Assembly: GCF_009647655.1 (NCBI RefSeq)
Contig: NZ_WJFD01000001.1
Span: 868,001-932,000 of the forward strand
From: Chitinophaga sp. SYP-B3965
GTDB lineage: Bacteria > Bacteroidota > Bacteroidia > Chitinophagales > Chitinophagaceae
Length of the DNA stretch: 64,000 nt
Reading direction: 5' to 3'
Positions within the stretch are counted from its first letter, which is position 1. Each line of letters begins with the position of its first letter. The translations under genes were made by a program, and so were the position numbers. Below the pieces are notes generated by a model, which saw nothing but the letters and a program-made list of their open reading frames with translations, ran no database searches and was not told the origin of the DNA. This document shows, piece after piece, positions 38,201 to 46,440 of the stretch.

Positions 38201-38308
38201 TTCTGAACGTGGCATGTTCAGGATGGTAGTGATACCCAGCGCAATGATCATGATGAAGATCACCAGTGTGAACTGGTAATTCTTAACGGCATAGTCAGAT
38301 ATTTTCAT
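35264..38308 (-). CDS. RND efflux transporter, inner-membrane pump subunit
   Basis: 1014 residues with the RND plan: one N-terminal helix, periplasmic pore and docking domain, central helix block with VGLVVALGLLVDDSIVVVENIER (proton-relay Asp pair), a second periplasmic domain and a second helix block with GLIALAGIEVKNTILLVDF. It belongs to the HAE1/hydrophobe side of the superfamily rather than to a clear CusA-type metal pump (no CusA Met triad recognised). It is the last gene of the TetR-linked operon after the OMF and adaptor genes. Confidence 0.93.
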   Translation of the reverse strand: MKISDYAVKNYQFTLVIFIMIIALGITTILNMPRSEDPEMHAPTYSVVVVYPGTSPKDMEELIVDPLEKEINELENVLRIRTSISDGLAIMRIEYKYSSNVDDKYQEIVRVVNNKQRDLPSDNIFIEVQKFQPSDVNIMQIALISENAPRDKLKFFAEKLQDELEKLTPLKKVEIHGLPVQQVRAELDLEKMAQMNLPVNNVISSLQNETLSIPGGSIDAGNKTFNIKTSGNFHSLEEISNTIVYTGAGRNIYLKDIAKVYYGYADETYQTRLNGFRCVFVAAAQKEGENISKTQLLYKPIIEKFRKTLPANIDLIEHFDQAANVNRRLGNLGIDFLIAIFLVAITLLPLGFRQAMIVMISVPLSLSIGIVLLQLFGYNLNQLSIVGLVVALGLLVDDSIVVVENIERWMLEGHNALEATLKATKQIGMAVLGCTVTLVIAFMPIVFMPEGSGDFIRSLPLAVIFCVLASMFVSLTIIPFLTSKVLKPHTGHPDGNIFMRALKKLIHGSYSRLLDKALQRPVLSLVVTAIIFAGSIGVFKIIGFSLFPNSEKPQFMINITAPPQSNLLYTNGITRQIEQALKKEPLVKYYASNVGKGNPRIYYNVIQRNEQSDFAQVFVQLGDETNPRDKQALMEKLRKAWTPYPGAKVEVKDFEQGPPVVAPVEVRIFGDDLDTLRELASRVEGMLQKTPGTMYVDNPVDLLKSDIRVAIQPEKAQQLGIPFVQIDRTVRLAVAGLTLGKYTDENTNDYNILLTRAKEGRPTLDVFRNLYVNNLQGKSIPLSQVADLKMETSPVHINHQEKRRVVSVKAFLQQGFLADRVITDVIGRMDAMALPLGYSYEMGGEVESRKQSFGGFQNIIIVTVFLFIAVLILEFGTFKSTLIILSVIPLGVVGAAIALWITGNSLSFVAIIGLIALAGIEVKNTILLVDFTNQLRAQGKDLETAIREAGEVRFLPIVLTSLTAIGGLIPIAISSNPLIAPLAIVLIGGLISSTLLSRIVTPVVYKLIPPKIKT

Positions 38309-38325
38309 GTTTGCAGGGTTGGAGG

Positions 38326-39381
38326 TTATTGAATGATGCGGATAGTACTGCTGTCCGTGAGATAAGCGCTACCGGAAATGATCAGCTGGCGGGCATTTTC
38401 CAGTCCCTGGCTGATGATCACATGATCCTTTTCCATACCGGCGATGGTTACTTTCACTTTCTGTGCTTTTTTACCATCGTTGGTGATGAAAACATATCCG
38501 CTGTTACCATCTCCATCCAGTACGGCATCATAAGGAACAGACCATGTGTTGCCCGTTGTACTTTTACTTTGTACAGCGGTGTGTATCACTGCTTTGCCGA
38601 ACATGCCAAAGGCAATATTGGCAGGTCTTTCCCCGGTGAGGCGGATATCTATGGCAAAGGAGCCGGTAGCAGGATCAATTCCTTCAGAGCGGCGGGAAAC
38701 AAGGCCGGTAAAAGTTTTGCCGGGAACAGATTCCACTTCCACTGATGCTGTATCCTGTAAGCGGATAGCCGCCCATTCTTTATTACTGATACTGGTACGC
38801 AACAGCCAGTTGCCGGATTGTGCACCATTGGTTTGCAGGATGGGTGTGCCGGGTTGTACCAGCTGGCCTTCTGCTGCCAGTTTGCGCAGCACAAAACCAT
38901 TACGCGGTGCAGTGATCACACTGTGACTGCGGTTGAATTGTGCTGTTTTTAATTGTTGCTGTGCAATGTCTTTGGCAGTTTGTGCATTCTGCAATTGTTC
39001 CAGTGTGGCTACGCTATCATTGTAGAGGTTAGTGGCCCGTTGATGATCCCGCGTGGCTTTCTCAAAAGCCAGCTGTGCCTGTTGCACCTGGGCATCAATT
39101 TCCACCGGGTTGAGGATGGCTACCGTTTGTCCCTGGCGGATGGCATCCCCTTCTTTTACGAGGATGCGTTGAATAATACCGCCTGTTTTGAAAGACAGCA
39201 ATACTTCATCATCCGTGGTGAATACACCGGAAACAGGGATGCTGGCAGCGGTTGACTGGCTTTGCAGGGCGAGGAGTTTCACAGGAATGTCTGCCTGTGG
39301 TGGTATTTCAGACGCTGCTGATCCTGCGCCGCATGCGCTAAATCCTATAGCACCGGAGAATAAAAGAATATACAGTTTCAT
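38326..39381 (-). CDS. RND efflux periplasmic adaptor lipoprotein
   Basis: 351 residues with a lipoprotein signal (YILLFSGAIGFSACGAG, Cys17), a lipoyl-like half-motif (GDAIRQGQTVAILNPVE), a short coiled-coil hairpin and beta-barrel domains (VEVESVPGKTFTGLVSRRSEGIDPATGSF). It connects the pump to the outer-membrane channel. It starts 8 bp after the OMF gene and is followed by the pump gene after 17 bp. Confidence 0.92.
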   Translation of the reverse strand: MKLYILLFSGAIGFSACGAGSAASEIPPQADIPVKLLALQSQSTAASIPVSGVFTTDDEVLLSFKTGGIIQRILVKEGDAIRQGQTVAILNPVEIDAQVQQAQLAFEKATRDHQRATNLYNDSVATLEQLQNAQTAKDIAQQQLKTAQFNRSHSVITAPRNGFVLRKLAAEGQLVQPGTPILQTNGAQSGNWLLRTSISNKEWAAIRLQDTASVEVESVPGKTFTGLVSRRSEGIDPATGSFAIDIRLTGERPANIAFGMFGKAVIHTAVQSKSTTGNTWSVPYDAVLDGDGNSGYVFITNDGKKAQKVKVTIAGMEKDHVIISQGLENARQLIISGSAYLTDSSTIRIIQ

Positions 39382-39389
39382 ATAGTAAG

Positions 39390-40748
39390 TTATTGAAGGT
39401 TAGTTAAAGGGTACCCGGCCTGTGCGCGTTCAATTTCTGCCTGTGAGATCTGCACTTGTGCATATGCCTGGAGTAATTGTAAACGGCTATTGGTGAGTTG
39501 ATTTTGTGCATCGAGTAATTCAATGTAGAGCAGCTGTCCTTCTTTGTAGACCTTCATCTGGTCCCGGAAGTATTTCTCTGCGAGCTGCAATTGCGTTTGT
39601 GCGCTTTTGTAATTCACGTAAGCTGTGCGGTAATTATTACTGGCGCGGTTGAGTTCCAGTTCCAGGCCCTGTTTGGTTTCGTCTAATGCTGTTTGCGCCA
39701 TGGAAGCATCAGCACCGGCTTGTTTGGTGCGGTATTTCCGTTGGCCGCCGGTAAAGATGTCCCACTGCAGGTTTACGCCCCAGAGGTAATACCGGGTGGT
39801 GTTATTGAAAGCAAAGTTATACCCTTGCGAGCCCAGGTCCAGGAAGGTATTTACTTTAGGTACGAAGAGGGAGTGCTGCATTTTCTGTTGCAGCAGTGCC
39901 ATGTTCTTCGTGGAAGTGAGCTGTTGTATTTCTTCACGGGTTTGTGTGCTGGTGGCAGGGATGCTTTCGGACACAACGAGTGCCGTACTGTCCAGCTGAA
40001 TGGAATCCGTTAAGGGTTTATTCAGGAGGAAGTTAAAATAGGCGCGGGCATTTTGCTGTGTGTTCTCCGCCTGTGTAATAGCCGCTTCCGTTTTCTGTTG
40101 TTCCGTTTGTGCGCGGGTGAGCGAAGTATTATTGCGGATGCCGTTGTTGAGCATGCTTTGGTTCACGCGGATATTCTCTTTCACCAGCACGAGTGCATTG
40201 TTATAGATATCCACTGCACGGGTGGCCTGGTAATACTGGTAATAGGCCGTTTTAATGTCTTTCACCAGCTGGCGTTTATACACGTTCACCGTAGCCTGCT
40301 GGCGGGTGATATCTTCCTGCCTGATCTTTTTGGCATACATGATCTCTGTGTTGATCAATGGCATGGAAGCGCGCACTTTGGCATCGTAGAAATTATCCGG
40401 TGTCAGCTGAATGGACTGATTGGCTAACTGTGGGAACTTCTGACTACCGGTGAGCTGGTTCAGGGTGGAGTACACACCATTCAGCATATCGCCGGTAGGG
40501 ATATCAATGGTACGGCCGCCGCTGGCTTTTGTATAATTGCTGATCACGCTGGCAGATGGCATGAAGAGGGCTTTGGCTTCCTGCAAAGCATACATGCTTT
40601 TTTCAAGCTGAAAGTTCTGCCGGGCGATAGCCTGGTTGCGGGAGAAACCCTCCTGGATATAATCATCCAGCCGGCTTTGTGCAGTGGCTAACTGCGTGAC
40701 TAATACAAGACTAGTAAACAAGGGAAGTTTAATGATCTTCGGTAACAT
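39390..40748 (-). CDS. TolC-family outer membrane channel of the RND system
   Basis: 452 residues with a signal peptide (LFTSLVLVTQLATAQ) and the repeated TolC helical-hairpin pattern (EGFSRNQAIARQNFQLEKSM..., ELNRASNNYRTAYVNYKSAQTQLQLAEKYF). It is the first gene of the operon; its start codon directly abuts a copy of the TetR operator. A second, unrelated TolC-family protein is encoded at 17777-19237. Confidence 0.9.
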   Translation of the reverse strand: MLPKIIKLPLFTSLVLVTQLATAQSRLDDYIQEGFSRNQAIARQNFQLEKSMYALQEAKALFMPSASVISNYTKASGGRTIDIPTGDMLNGVYSTLNQLTGSQKFPQLANQSIQLTPDNFYDAKVRASMPLINTEIMYAKKIRQEDITRQQATVNVYKRQLVKDIKTAYYQYYQATRAVDIYNNALVLVKENIRVNQSMLNNGIRNNTSLTRAQTEQQKTEAAITQAENTQQNARAYFNFLLNKPLTDSIQLDSTALVVSESIPATSTQTREEIQQLTSTKNMALLQQKMQHSLFVPKVNTFLDLGSQGYNFAFNNTTRYYLWGVNLQWDIFTGGQRKYRTKQAGADASMAQTALDETKQGLELELNRASNNYRTAYVNYKSAQTQLQLAEKYFRDQMKVYKEGQLLYIELLDAQNQLTNSRLQLLQAYAQVQISQAEIERAQAGYPLTNLQ

Positions 40749-40766
40749 AATGAACGGTGTTTAGCG
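40748..40766. promoter_or_regulatory. second, imperfect TetR operator at the start of the RND operon
   Basis: TAATGAAC-GGT-GTTTAGCG shares the core TGAACGGTGTT with the perfect dyad upstream of tetR; left arm 7/8 and right arm 5/8 match. It directly precedes the channel gene's start codon on the minus strand, so repressor binding would block expression. Confidence 0.5.
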
Positions 40767-40773
40767 CATGGGC

Positions 40774-40804
40774 AAAAAAAAGGCCAGTTGCATTGCTGCA
40801 ACTG
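40774..40804 (-). terminator. terminator of the tetR gene
   Basis: On the minus strand CAGTTGCA-GCAA-TGCAACTG is followed by GCC and T7, immediately after the tetR stop codon. It makes tetR a unit separate from the efflux genes. Confidence 0.85.
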
Positions 40805-40805
40805 A

Positions 40806-41420
40806 CTAAGCTTTTATCAATCTTAAGTATTCGTGTAAAGCCATTTCCATGGCTTTGTTGATCTGATCCTGTTCCATATCCATTACCTTGAAACGGCAGC
40901 GTACATTGAGGGATACAAGGCCATGCGTAAAGGACCAGACGGACAATGCAGCCAGTCTTATATCCGTATAACGCAGTAGCTTTTTCTCGATGCAGGCAGT
41001 GATGCACTCTAAGAGGTAATTGAAGCAGGCATCTCCGTTTTCCCAGCCGCCTTTGTCTTCCACTTTATTCATGGGGGCACGGATGATGAACATCAGGTCA
41101 TAGAGGTCCGGATGTTCCCTGCCAAAGCTCACATATGTATGGGAGATCTGCTCCAGCCGCTTCCAGGGGCTTTTGCTGGGTGCGTTTTGCACAAAGGCTT
41201 CGTAGAGCCTGCCAAATGCTTCCCGCTGTACTTCGTACAGCAGTTCATCTTTATCTTTATAATAGAGATAGATGGTGCCGGGGCTGTATTCGATCTTATC
41301 TGCAATGTTACGGATAGACGTTTTTTCATACCCCTCTTCCAGGAACATCTGCATAGCCGCCTCAATGATCAGCCGCTTCATTTCCGCCTTTTCTCTTTCT
41401 TTCCTGTCAGTTATACCCAT
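40806..41420 (-). CDS. TetR-family transcriptional repressor
   Basis: 204 residues from the ATG at 41420. The N-terminal helix-turn-helix (LIIEAAMQMFLEEGYEKTSIRNIADKIEYSPGTIYLYYKDKDELL) is textbook TetR; the ligand domain (VSFGREHPDLYDLMFI) follows. It sits head-on to the RND efflux operon with a perfect palindrome upstream of itself and a related site at the efflux start codon, so it probably represses both and is released by an efflux substrate. Confidence 0.93.
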   Translation of the reverse strand: MGITDRKEREKAEMKRLIIEAAMQMFLEEGYEKTSIRNIADKIEYSPGTIYLYYKDKDELLYEVQREAFGRLYEAFVQNAPSKSPWKRLEQISHTYVSFGREHPDLYDLMFIIRAPMNKVEDKGGWENGDACFNYLLECITACIEKKLLRYTDIRLAALSVWSFTHGLVSLNVRCRFKVMDMEQDQINKAMEMALHEYLRLIKA

Positions 41421-41444
41421 GTTAGATAGTTTACGGTGCAAATA

Positions 41445-41463
41445 TACTGAACGGTGTTCAGTA
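41445..41463. promoter_or_regulatory. perfect palindromic operator upstream of tetR
   Basis: TACTGAAC-GGT-GTTCAGTA is a perfect 8-bp dyad with a 3-bp centre, 24 bp upstream of the tetR start. Its central 11-mer TGAACGGTGTT recurs at 40751-40761 next to the efflux operon. Confidence 0.7.
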
Positions 41464-41599
41464 ATTCCAAATTTATTTTAGGCGCGCAGGAAAAAAGGAA
41501 TAACGGCGTCTAATTGAACAGAGTCATTAACCATCCATCCATTTTATATTACCAGCTAAATCTTTAAGGCGTACTTTTAACGCTATTTTAAAATCAAAC

Positions 41600-44059
41600 A
41601 TGAGGAAAATTGTCATATTGCTGTTAGGATGGGTCTTGTGTGTAAATAGTCAGGCACTCGCGCAGCAGCAACAACAGGGTGAATCGCACGCCGAATTAAT
41701 GGGTAAATTATTGGACGCTCAAACGGGCAAACCTGTAGAATACGCTTCTGTAGCAGTTTTAAACGCATCAGACTCCACATTGATCACCGGGATGTTATCC
41801 AAGGGGAACGGGGATTTTAGTTTCCGTCCCATCAAACCCGGTAGTTATATTCTGAAGATATATTTCATTGGTTACGAAACCTTCTTCAAAGCCGTTACAG
41901 TGAAAACCACGGCTGACGTAGGTAATATCCGCCTGAAAACTACTTCCCGCAACCTGAAAGGTGTGGAAGTGGTAGGGGAGAAACCTGCTTTTACCATGGC
42001 TATCGATAAAAGAGTGTTCAATGTAGATAAGAACCTGTCCAGCGTAGGCGGTACAGCAACAGATGTATTGCGGCAGGTGCCTTCGGTGAATGTGGATATT
42101 GACGGGAACGTATCTGTGCGGAATGGTTCGCCAACCATCTTTATTGATGGCCGCCCCAGTACCCTCACACTGGATCAGATCCCTGCAGACGCTATTGCCA
42201 ATATAGAAGTGGTGACCAATCCTTCTGCCAAATATGATGCAGAGGGGATGAGCGGCATCCTGAACATTGTGCTGAAGAAGAACCGCAGGGCAGGCATCAA
42301 TGGTCTTATCACCGCTGGTTATTCTACGACCAATAGTAATAATGCCGGTGTGGATTTCAACATCCGCCAGGATAAGATCAACTTCTTTATAAATTATAAC
42401 AGGAGAGACAGGAAGAGCCCCATGAAGCAGCATATGTTCCGCCAAAACTTTGATGCAGCAGATACTACTTTCCTGGATCAATACCAGGATGGGGACTTTG
42501 GCCGCCTTTTCCAATCCGGCAGGATCGGGTTTGATTGGTTCATTGATAACCGTAATACCATCACCTTGTCGCAAGGGATCGTAGGAGGAGATTTTAATAA
42601 TCTTAATAAACAAACCACTTACGACCTGGATGCACACCAGACCAGGCTGCGTTATGGTATTGGCCGGAACGACAGCAAGAACAACTTTCGCAATTATACT
42701 ACGCAGGTAGGGTACAAACGTACGTTTGCAAAAGAAGGCATGGAACTTACGGGAGACTTCACCTATAACCGTTCCACAGGAAAGAACGATAACGATTACA
42801 GCCTGCAATACTATGATATGCAGGGCCAGCCAAGCAATTCGCCTAATCAGCCGGAATTGCGGTATGGTAAGGGTAACAACACTACCACCTATTACACGGG
42901 CCAGATCGATTTCGTGAATCCGCTGACAGAGAAATCAAAACTGGAAGCCGGGCTGCGTACGAATGTGCGTACTTTTAACAGCCTGCTGAATACATTAGGT
43001 AAAGACTTCAATACCGGGCAGTTTGAATATGATTCCGCCCTGTCTAATAATTATAATTATTCTGAGCAGATCAATGCGGCGTATGTAAGTTATACCGGCG
43101 GTTTCGGAAACTTCGGTTTCCAGACAGGTTTACGTGCAGAGCAGTCTTACTATAGCGGAGAGATGAAGAATGTGAAGGATGCTAATTACAAGATCGATTA
43201 TCCTATCGGATTGTTCCCCAGCGTCTTTATAACGCAGAAATTTAAAGGTGATCATGAGCTGCAACTGAACTACAGCCGCCGGATCCAGCGCCCCTGGTTC
43301 CGTGACCTGCTGCCTAACATTCAATACAATGCTAACTCCGCTAACCGTGGTAACCCTGCGCTGAAGCCGGAATTCACGAATTCCTTTGAGTTATCTTACC
43401 TGAAAGATTTCGATAAAAAGCATAATGTGCTGGTATCCGTTTATTACCGGAACACCAATAATGCCATCACCAATTTCTACGTGGATACCACGCTGAACCT
43501 GGATGGCCAGGAACGTAAAGTAGTATTGAACTATCCCATCAACGCAGATCAGCGTAATTCATTGGGTGCAGAGCTGACCGTAAGGAACCAGATCACCAAG
43601 GGCTGGGATATCACTACCAACCTGAACGCTTCCCAAACAAAGATCAGCGCGCAGAACCTGAGCAACCAGGGCTTTGTTTGGTTCGGTAAGATCAATAGCA
43701 ACACCAAACTCCCCTGGGCCCTGACCTTACAGGTGACCGGCGAATACGAATCCCGGCAGATCAATCCGCAGGGAGAAGAAGCTCCGGAATACCAGGTAGA
43801 CCTGGCTATGAAGAAAGACTTCCTGAAAAAGAAGAACTTCTCCGTATCGCTGGGTGTAACGGATATCTTCAATACAGACCGTGACCTTAGCTGGACCACA
43901 ACCACTTTCTCTTCATCAGAGCGTTACCGGAAAAGAGTTTCCCGCGAATTGCGTGTAAACCTGAGCTGGCGTTTTGGAAAGATGGATACGAAACTCTTCA
44001 AGAAGAAAGGTAAGGGAGATGGCGAAGGCGGTGATAATATGGGGGGAGACGGATTCTAA
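41600..44059 (+). CDS. outer membrane beta-barrel TonB-receptor-like protein
   Basis: 819 residues: signal peptide (ILLLGWVLCVNSQALAQ), carboxypeptidase-regulatory-like domain (AELMGKLLDAQTGKPVEYASVAVLNASDS), a plug-like domain (VGGTATDVLRQVPSVNVDIDGNVSVRNGSPTIFIDGRP) and a beta barrel ending in LRVNLSWRFGK with a Lys/Gly-rich tail. It belongs to the outer-membrane beta-barrel family related to TonB-dependent receptors but has no SusD partner. The acidic, Gly-rich C-terminus after the last strand is unusual for a barrel. Cargo unknown. Confidence 0.88.
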   Translation: MRKIVILLLGWVLCVNSQALAQQQQQGESHAELMGKLLDAQTGKPVEYASVAVLNASDSTLITGMLSKGNGDFSFRPIKPGSYILKIYFIGYETFFKAVTVKTTADVGNIRLKTTSRNLKGVEVVGEKPAFTMAIDKRVFNVDKNLSSVGGTATDVLRQVPSVNVDIDGNVSVRNGSPTIFIDGRPSTLTLDQIPADAIANIEVVTNPSAKYDAEGMSGILNIVLKKNRRAGINGLITAGYSTTNSNNAGVDFNIRQDKINFFINYNRRDRKSPMKQHMFRQNFDAADTTFLDQYQDGDFGRLFQSGRIGFDWFIDNRNTITLSQGIVGGDFNNLNKQTTYDLDAHQTRLRYGIGRNDSKNNFRNYTTQVGYKRTFAKEGMELTGDFTYNRSTGKNDNDYSLQYYDMQGQPSNSPNQPELRYGKGNNTTTYYTGQIDFVNPLTEKSKLEAGLRTNVRTFNSLLNTLGKDFNTGQFEYDSALSNNYNYSEQINAAYVSYTGGFGNFGFQTGLRAEQSYYSGEMKNVKDANYKIDYPIGLFPSVFITQKFKGDHELQLNYSRRIQRPWFRDLLPNIQYNANSANRGNPALKPEFTNSFELSYLKDFDKKHNVLVSVYYRNTNNAITNFYVDTTLNLDGQERKVVLNYPINADQRNSLGAELTVRNQITKGWDITTNLNASQTKISAQNLSNQGFVWFGKINSNTKLPWALTLQVTGEYESRQINPQGEEAPEYQVDLAMKKDFLKKKNFSVSLGVTDIFNTDRDLSWTTTTFSSSERYRKRVSRELRVNLSWRFGKMDTKLFKKKGKGDGEGGDNMGGDGF

Positions 44060-44080
44060 AAAACACACTTTCTAATATGT

Positions 44081-44112
44081 AAAGGCCGGGCTTTCAGTCC
44101 GGCCTTTCTTAT
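44081..44112 (+). terminator. terminator after the TonB-receptor-like gene
   Basis: AAAGGCCGG / CCGGCCTTT with a 9-base loop and TCTTAT tail, 21 bp after the stop codon. Farther on, CAGAGC...GCTCTG (44139-44159) forms another small hairpin; nothing else is recognised in the gap up to 44336. Confidence 0.75.
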
Positions 44113-44336
44113 ATACATTAGTATAAAACACTATGCGTCAGAGCATAATTTTCGCTCTGCATTTTAAAATGTGAGAAATTGCTATATATTTATACTGCGG
44201 TTTAATTCCGCTTTACCTATGCAGCTCGAATCCCTATTTTATTCCCCATTTCACGACGGTGGCTTTCGAAGCATCCAGGAGAGGCGTATTTCCGTAAGTA
44301 CCATTATTTCAGTGCAGAATTTAAAGAACAATCAGT

Positions 44337-44810
44337 ATGGATATTATCGCGTACCAGGACTTCCATAACATCCGGCTTAGTGACTTTTATGCCGGTCCTG
44401 ACTACAGGGAGGTAGAGAATTATGATTTTATGGGTGAGCAATGGGTAGGAGAACTTTCGGGCTTTAACACCTTCCTCCGTCTTATTACAGAACCGGAGGA
44501 CACCAGGGCCATTTCCCTGGATTTTACAAAAGATGATAATAACATGGCCGGGAAAGTGCTGGAAGCTTTGCATCTTCCAATTAAATCTGCCTGTTCCGAA
44601 TCAGACCTGATAGAGTTGTTCGGTGAGCCACAGAAGAAATTACGTTTAGCGAAGGATACGGTTACCATGGATTACATTATCGGGGAGCGGTTTACTTATT
44701 ATCTCTCCTGCACATTGCATCATGCAAACGGGTTAATGTACCTGGATATTATGAATGAGGAGAAAGTTATTAAGAAATTAAAAGGAAAGGAGAAAAAGAA
44801 GAAAGAATAG
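44337..44810 (+). CDS. hypothetical protein
   Basis: 157 residues, cytoplasmic, no recognised family. It is acidic in the first two thirds and ends in a very basic tail (KVIKKLKGKEKKKKE). The text DFHNIRLSDFYAGPDYREVENY and the segment SESDLIELFGEPQKKLRLAKDTVTMDY suggest an alpha/beta fold. It precedes a coiled-coil exported protein by 30 bp and may be co-transcribed with it. Confidence 0.7.
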   Translation: MDIIAYQDFHNIRLSDFYAGPDYREVENYDFMGEQWVGELSGFNTFLRLITEPEDTRAISLDFTKDDNNMAGKVLEALHLPIKSACSESDLIELFGEPQKKLRLAKDTVTMDYIIGERFTYYLSCTLHHANGLMYLDIMNEEKVIKKLKGKEKKKKE

Positions 44811-44840
44811 TTTTATTATTGCGATACACCTTATACCATT

Positions 44841-46271
44841 ATGCTAGCCCGTTTCACCATTCTTATCGTTATCCTGTCTGCATTTTCTAACCTGGGATCT
44901 GCACAGGATAGTGCGATGGCAAAGGTTGGGCAGGTTTCGCAGAAATATCTCTCACAGGTAAATAATAAAAGCCGTTTACTGGAAAACCAGGTGGACAAAC
45001 GTACCGCCAAGGCTTTGGACAGGATGATCAAACAGGAGAAGAAATTACAGCGTAAGCTGTCTAAGATAGATTCCCTGGCGGCTAAGAATATCTTTACAAA
45101 ATCAATAGACTCTTTGGGCGGGCTTAAGGCGCGCCTTAAGAGTTCTAAAGAAGGTAAGGCAGTAAATGGCCAGTATTTCGGTTACCTGGATACATTGTCT
45201 AATTCCCTGGGCTTTTTAAAGGAATCCAAGCAGTTGCTGGGTAAAAGTAAAGAGGCCCAGGGGAAACTGGCAAAGTCCATGGAGAGCGTGAAAGAACTGC
45301 AATCCAAATTACAGCAGGCGGAGAATATCAAGAAGTATATCAGTGAACGAAAGCAATTGTTGAAATCGCAGTTGTCTCAGTATACCAGTCTTACCAGGGA
45401 TCTGCAGAAGATCAATAAAGAAGCTTACTACTACGCGCAGCAATTAAAAGAATACAAAGAAGTTTTTAAGGACTCCAAAAAAGCAGAGAAAAAAGCAATG
45501 GAGCTTTTGCAGAAGGTGCCTGCTTATAAAGATTTCATCTCCCGTAATTCACAATTGGCCAGTTTGTTTAATCTTCCGTCCTCTTCTTCCGGCGATCTGG
45601 CCCAGAGCCTGGAAGGGCTGCAAACCCGTGCGCAGGTGGACCAGTTACTTCAGCAACGTATCGGCAGCGGCGGACCCAATGCGCGGCAAGCCCTCTCACA
45701 ACAGATGGAAGCGGCGCGTTCCCAGTTTGATCAATTGAAGAAGAATTTTCCTGATCTCGATAATGCCGCTGAGATGCCGGATTTCAAACCGAAAGAATTA
45801 AAAACAAAAAGTTTACTGCAACGCCTGGAGTTTGGCACGAATGTGCAGTTCCAGCGGTCTACGCAATTCTTTCCTACTACGGGGGATTTTGCGGGGCAGG
45901 TGGGGTATAAGTTTTCTAAGAATGGGATACTTGGGCTGGGGGCTTCCTACAAACTGGGAATGGGGACAGGGTTTAATAATATCCGGTTTTCACATCAGGG
46001 GGTGGGGTTCCGTTCTTTCGGGGATTATAAGCTGAAGGGGACGTTTTTTGTGAATGGAGGGTTTGAGTATAACTTCAATCAGCCATTTGCGAATGCGGCG
46101 CAGTTGTATGGGCAGCATAACTGGTCCAGGAGTGCATTGATAGGGGTGAGTAAGAAATATAAGATCAATAATAAGTTGAAGGGGAATATGATGTTGTTGT
46201 ATGATTTTTTGGCGAATTCCCAGGTGCCGAGGTTGGATCCGGTGAAGTTTAGGTTGGGGTATAGTTTTTAA
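44841..46271 (+). CDS. exported coiled-coil protein with C-terminal barrel-like domain
   Basis: 476 residues. Signal peptide (FTILIVILSAFSNLGSAQ), then about 270 residues of helical, Lys/Gln/Leu-rich sequence with heptad character (LLENQVDKRTAKALDRMIKQEKKLQRKL), then a beta-rich C-terminal part (from about residue 320) ending VKFRLGYSF, like the last strand of an outer-membrane protein. No known family. From about base 45880 the codon choice changes sharply toward GGG, TTG and AGG, unlike the first part of the gene and the neighbours. Confidence 0.8.
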   Translation: MLARFTILIVILSAFSNLGSAQDSAMAKVGQVSQKYLSQVNNKSRLLENQVDKRTAKALDRMIKQEKKLQRKLSKIDSLAAKNIFTKSIDSLGGLKARLKSSKEGKAVNGQYFGYLDTLSNSLGFLKESKQLLGKSKEAQGKLAKSMESVKELQSKLQQAENIKKYISERKQLLKSQLSQYTSLTRDLQKINKEAYYYAQQLKEYKEVFKDSKKAEKKAMELLQKVPAYKDFISRNSQLASLFNLPSSSSGDLAQSLEGLQTRAQVDQLLQQRIGSGGPNARQALSQQMEAARSQFDQLKKNFPDLDNAAEMPDFKPKELKTKSLLQRLEFGTNVQFQRSTQFFPTTGDFAGQVGYKFSKNGILGLGASYKLGMGTGFNNIRFSHQGVGFRSFGDYKLKGTFFVNGGFEYNFNQPFANAAQLYGQHNWSRSALIGVSKKYKINNKLKGNMMLLYDFLANSQVPRLDPVKFRLGYSF

Positions 46272-46291
46272 ACCTTGCTTAAAGTATATCT

Positions 46292-46408
46292 ATGAAAAAA
46301 TTCCTTATTGGCAGTATTGCCATGTTGTTTCTTTCCTGTCCCGTATTGGCCCAGACTACGAATCCTGTTATAGTGGAAGGATTGTTTGTTAAGCCTCAAA
46401 TTATATAA
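46292..46408 (+). CDS. 38-codon mini-ORF with a signal peptide (possible gene remnant)
   Basis: A tiny frame starting at an ATG after an AT-rich gap. The product begins MKKFLIGSIAMLFLSCPVLAQ, a good export signal, and then stops after 17 more residues (TTNPVIVEGLFVKPQII). It lies directly in front of the first RHS cassette. It may encode a real small secreted peptide or be the surviving 5' end of a gene lost when the cassette arrived. Codon context and a proper signal favour a once-expressed gene. Confidence 0.45.
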   Translation: MKKFLIGSIAMLFLSCPVLAQTTNPVIVEGLFVKPQII

Positions 46409-46440
46409 AAACCTATGTTAAGAATATAATTGACCAAAAT

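Noticed and set aside
41795..42808. Long antisense open frame of 337 codons
   Set aside because: It lies opposite the outer-membrane barrel gene, shows no protein-like features and is explained by that gene's codon pattern.
44171..44368. Possible 65-codon gene before the hypothetical at 44337
   Set aside because: No ATG start or ribosome site, no signal peptide, and it overlaps the next gene out of frame.
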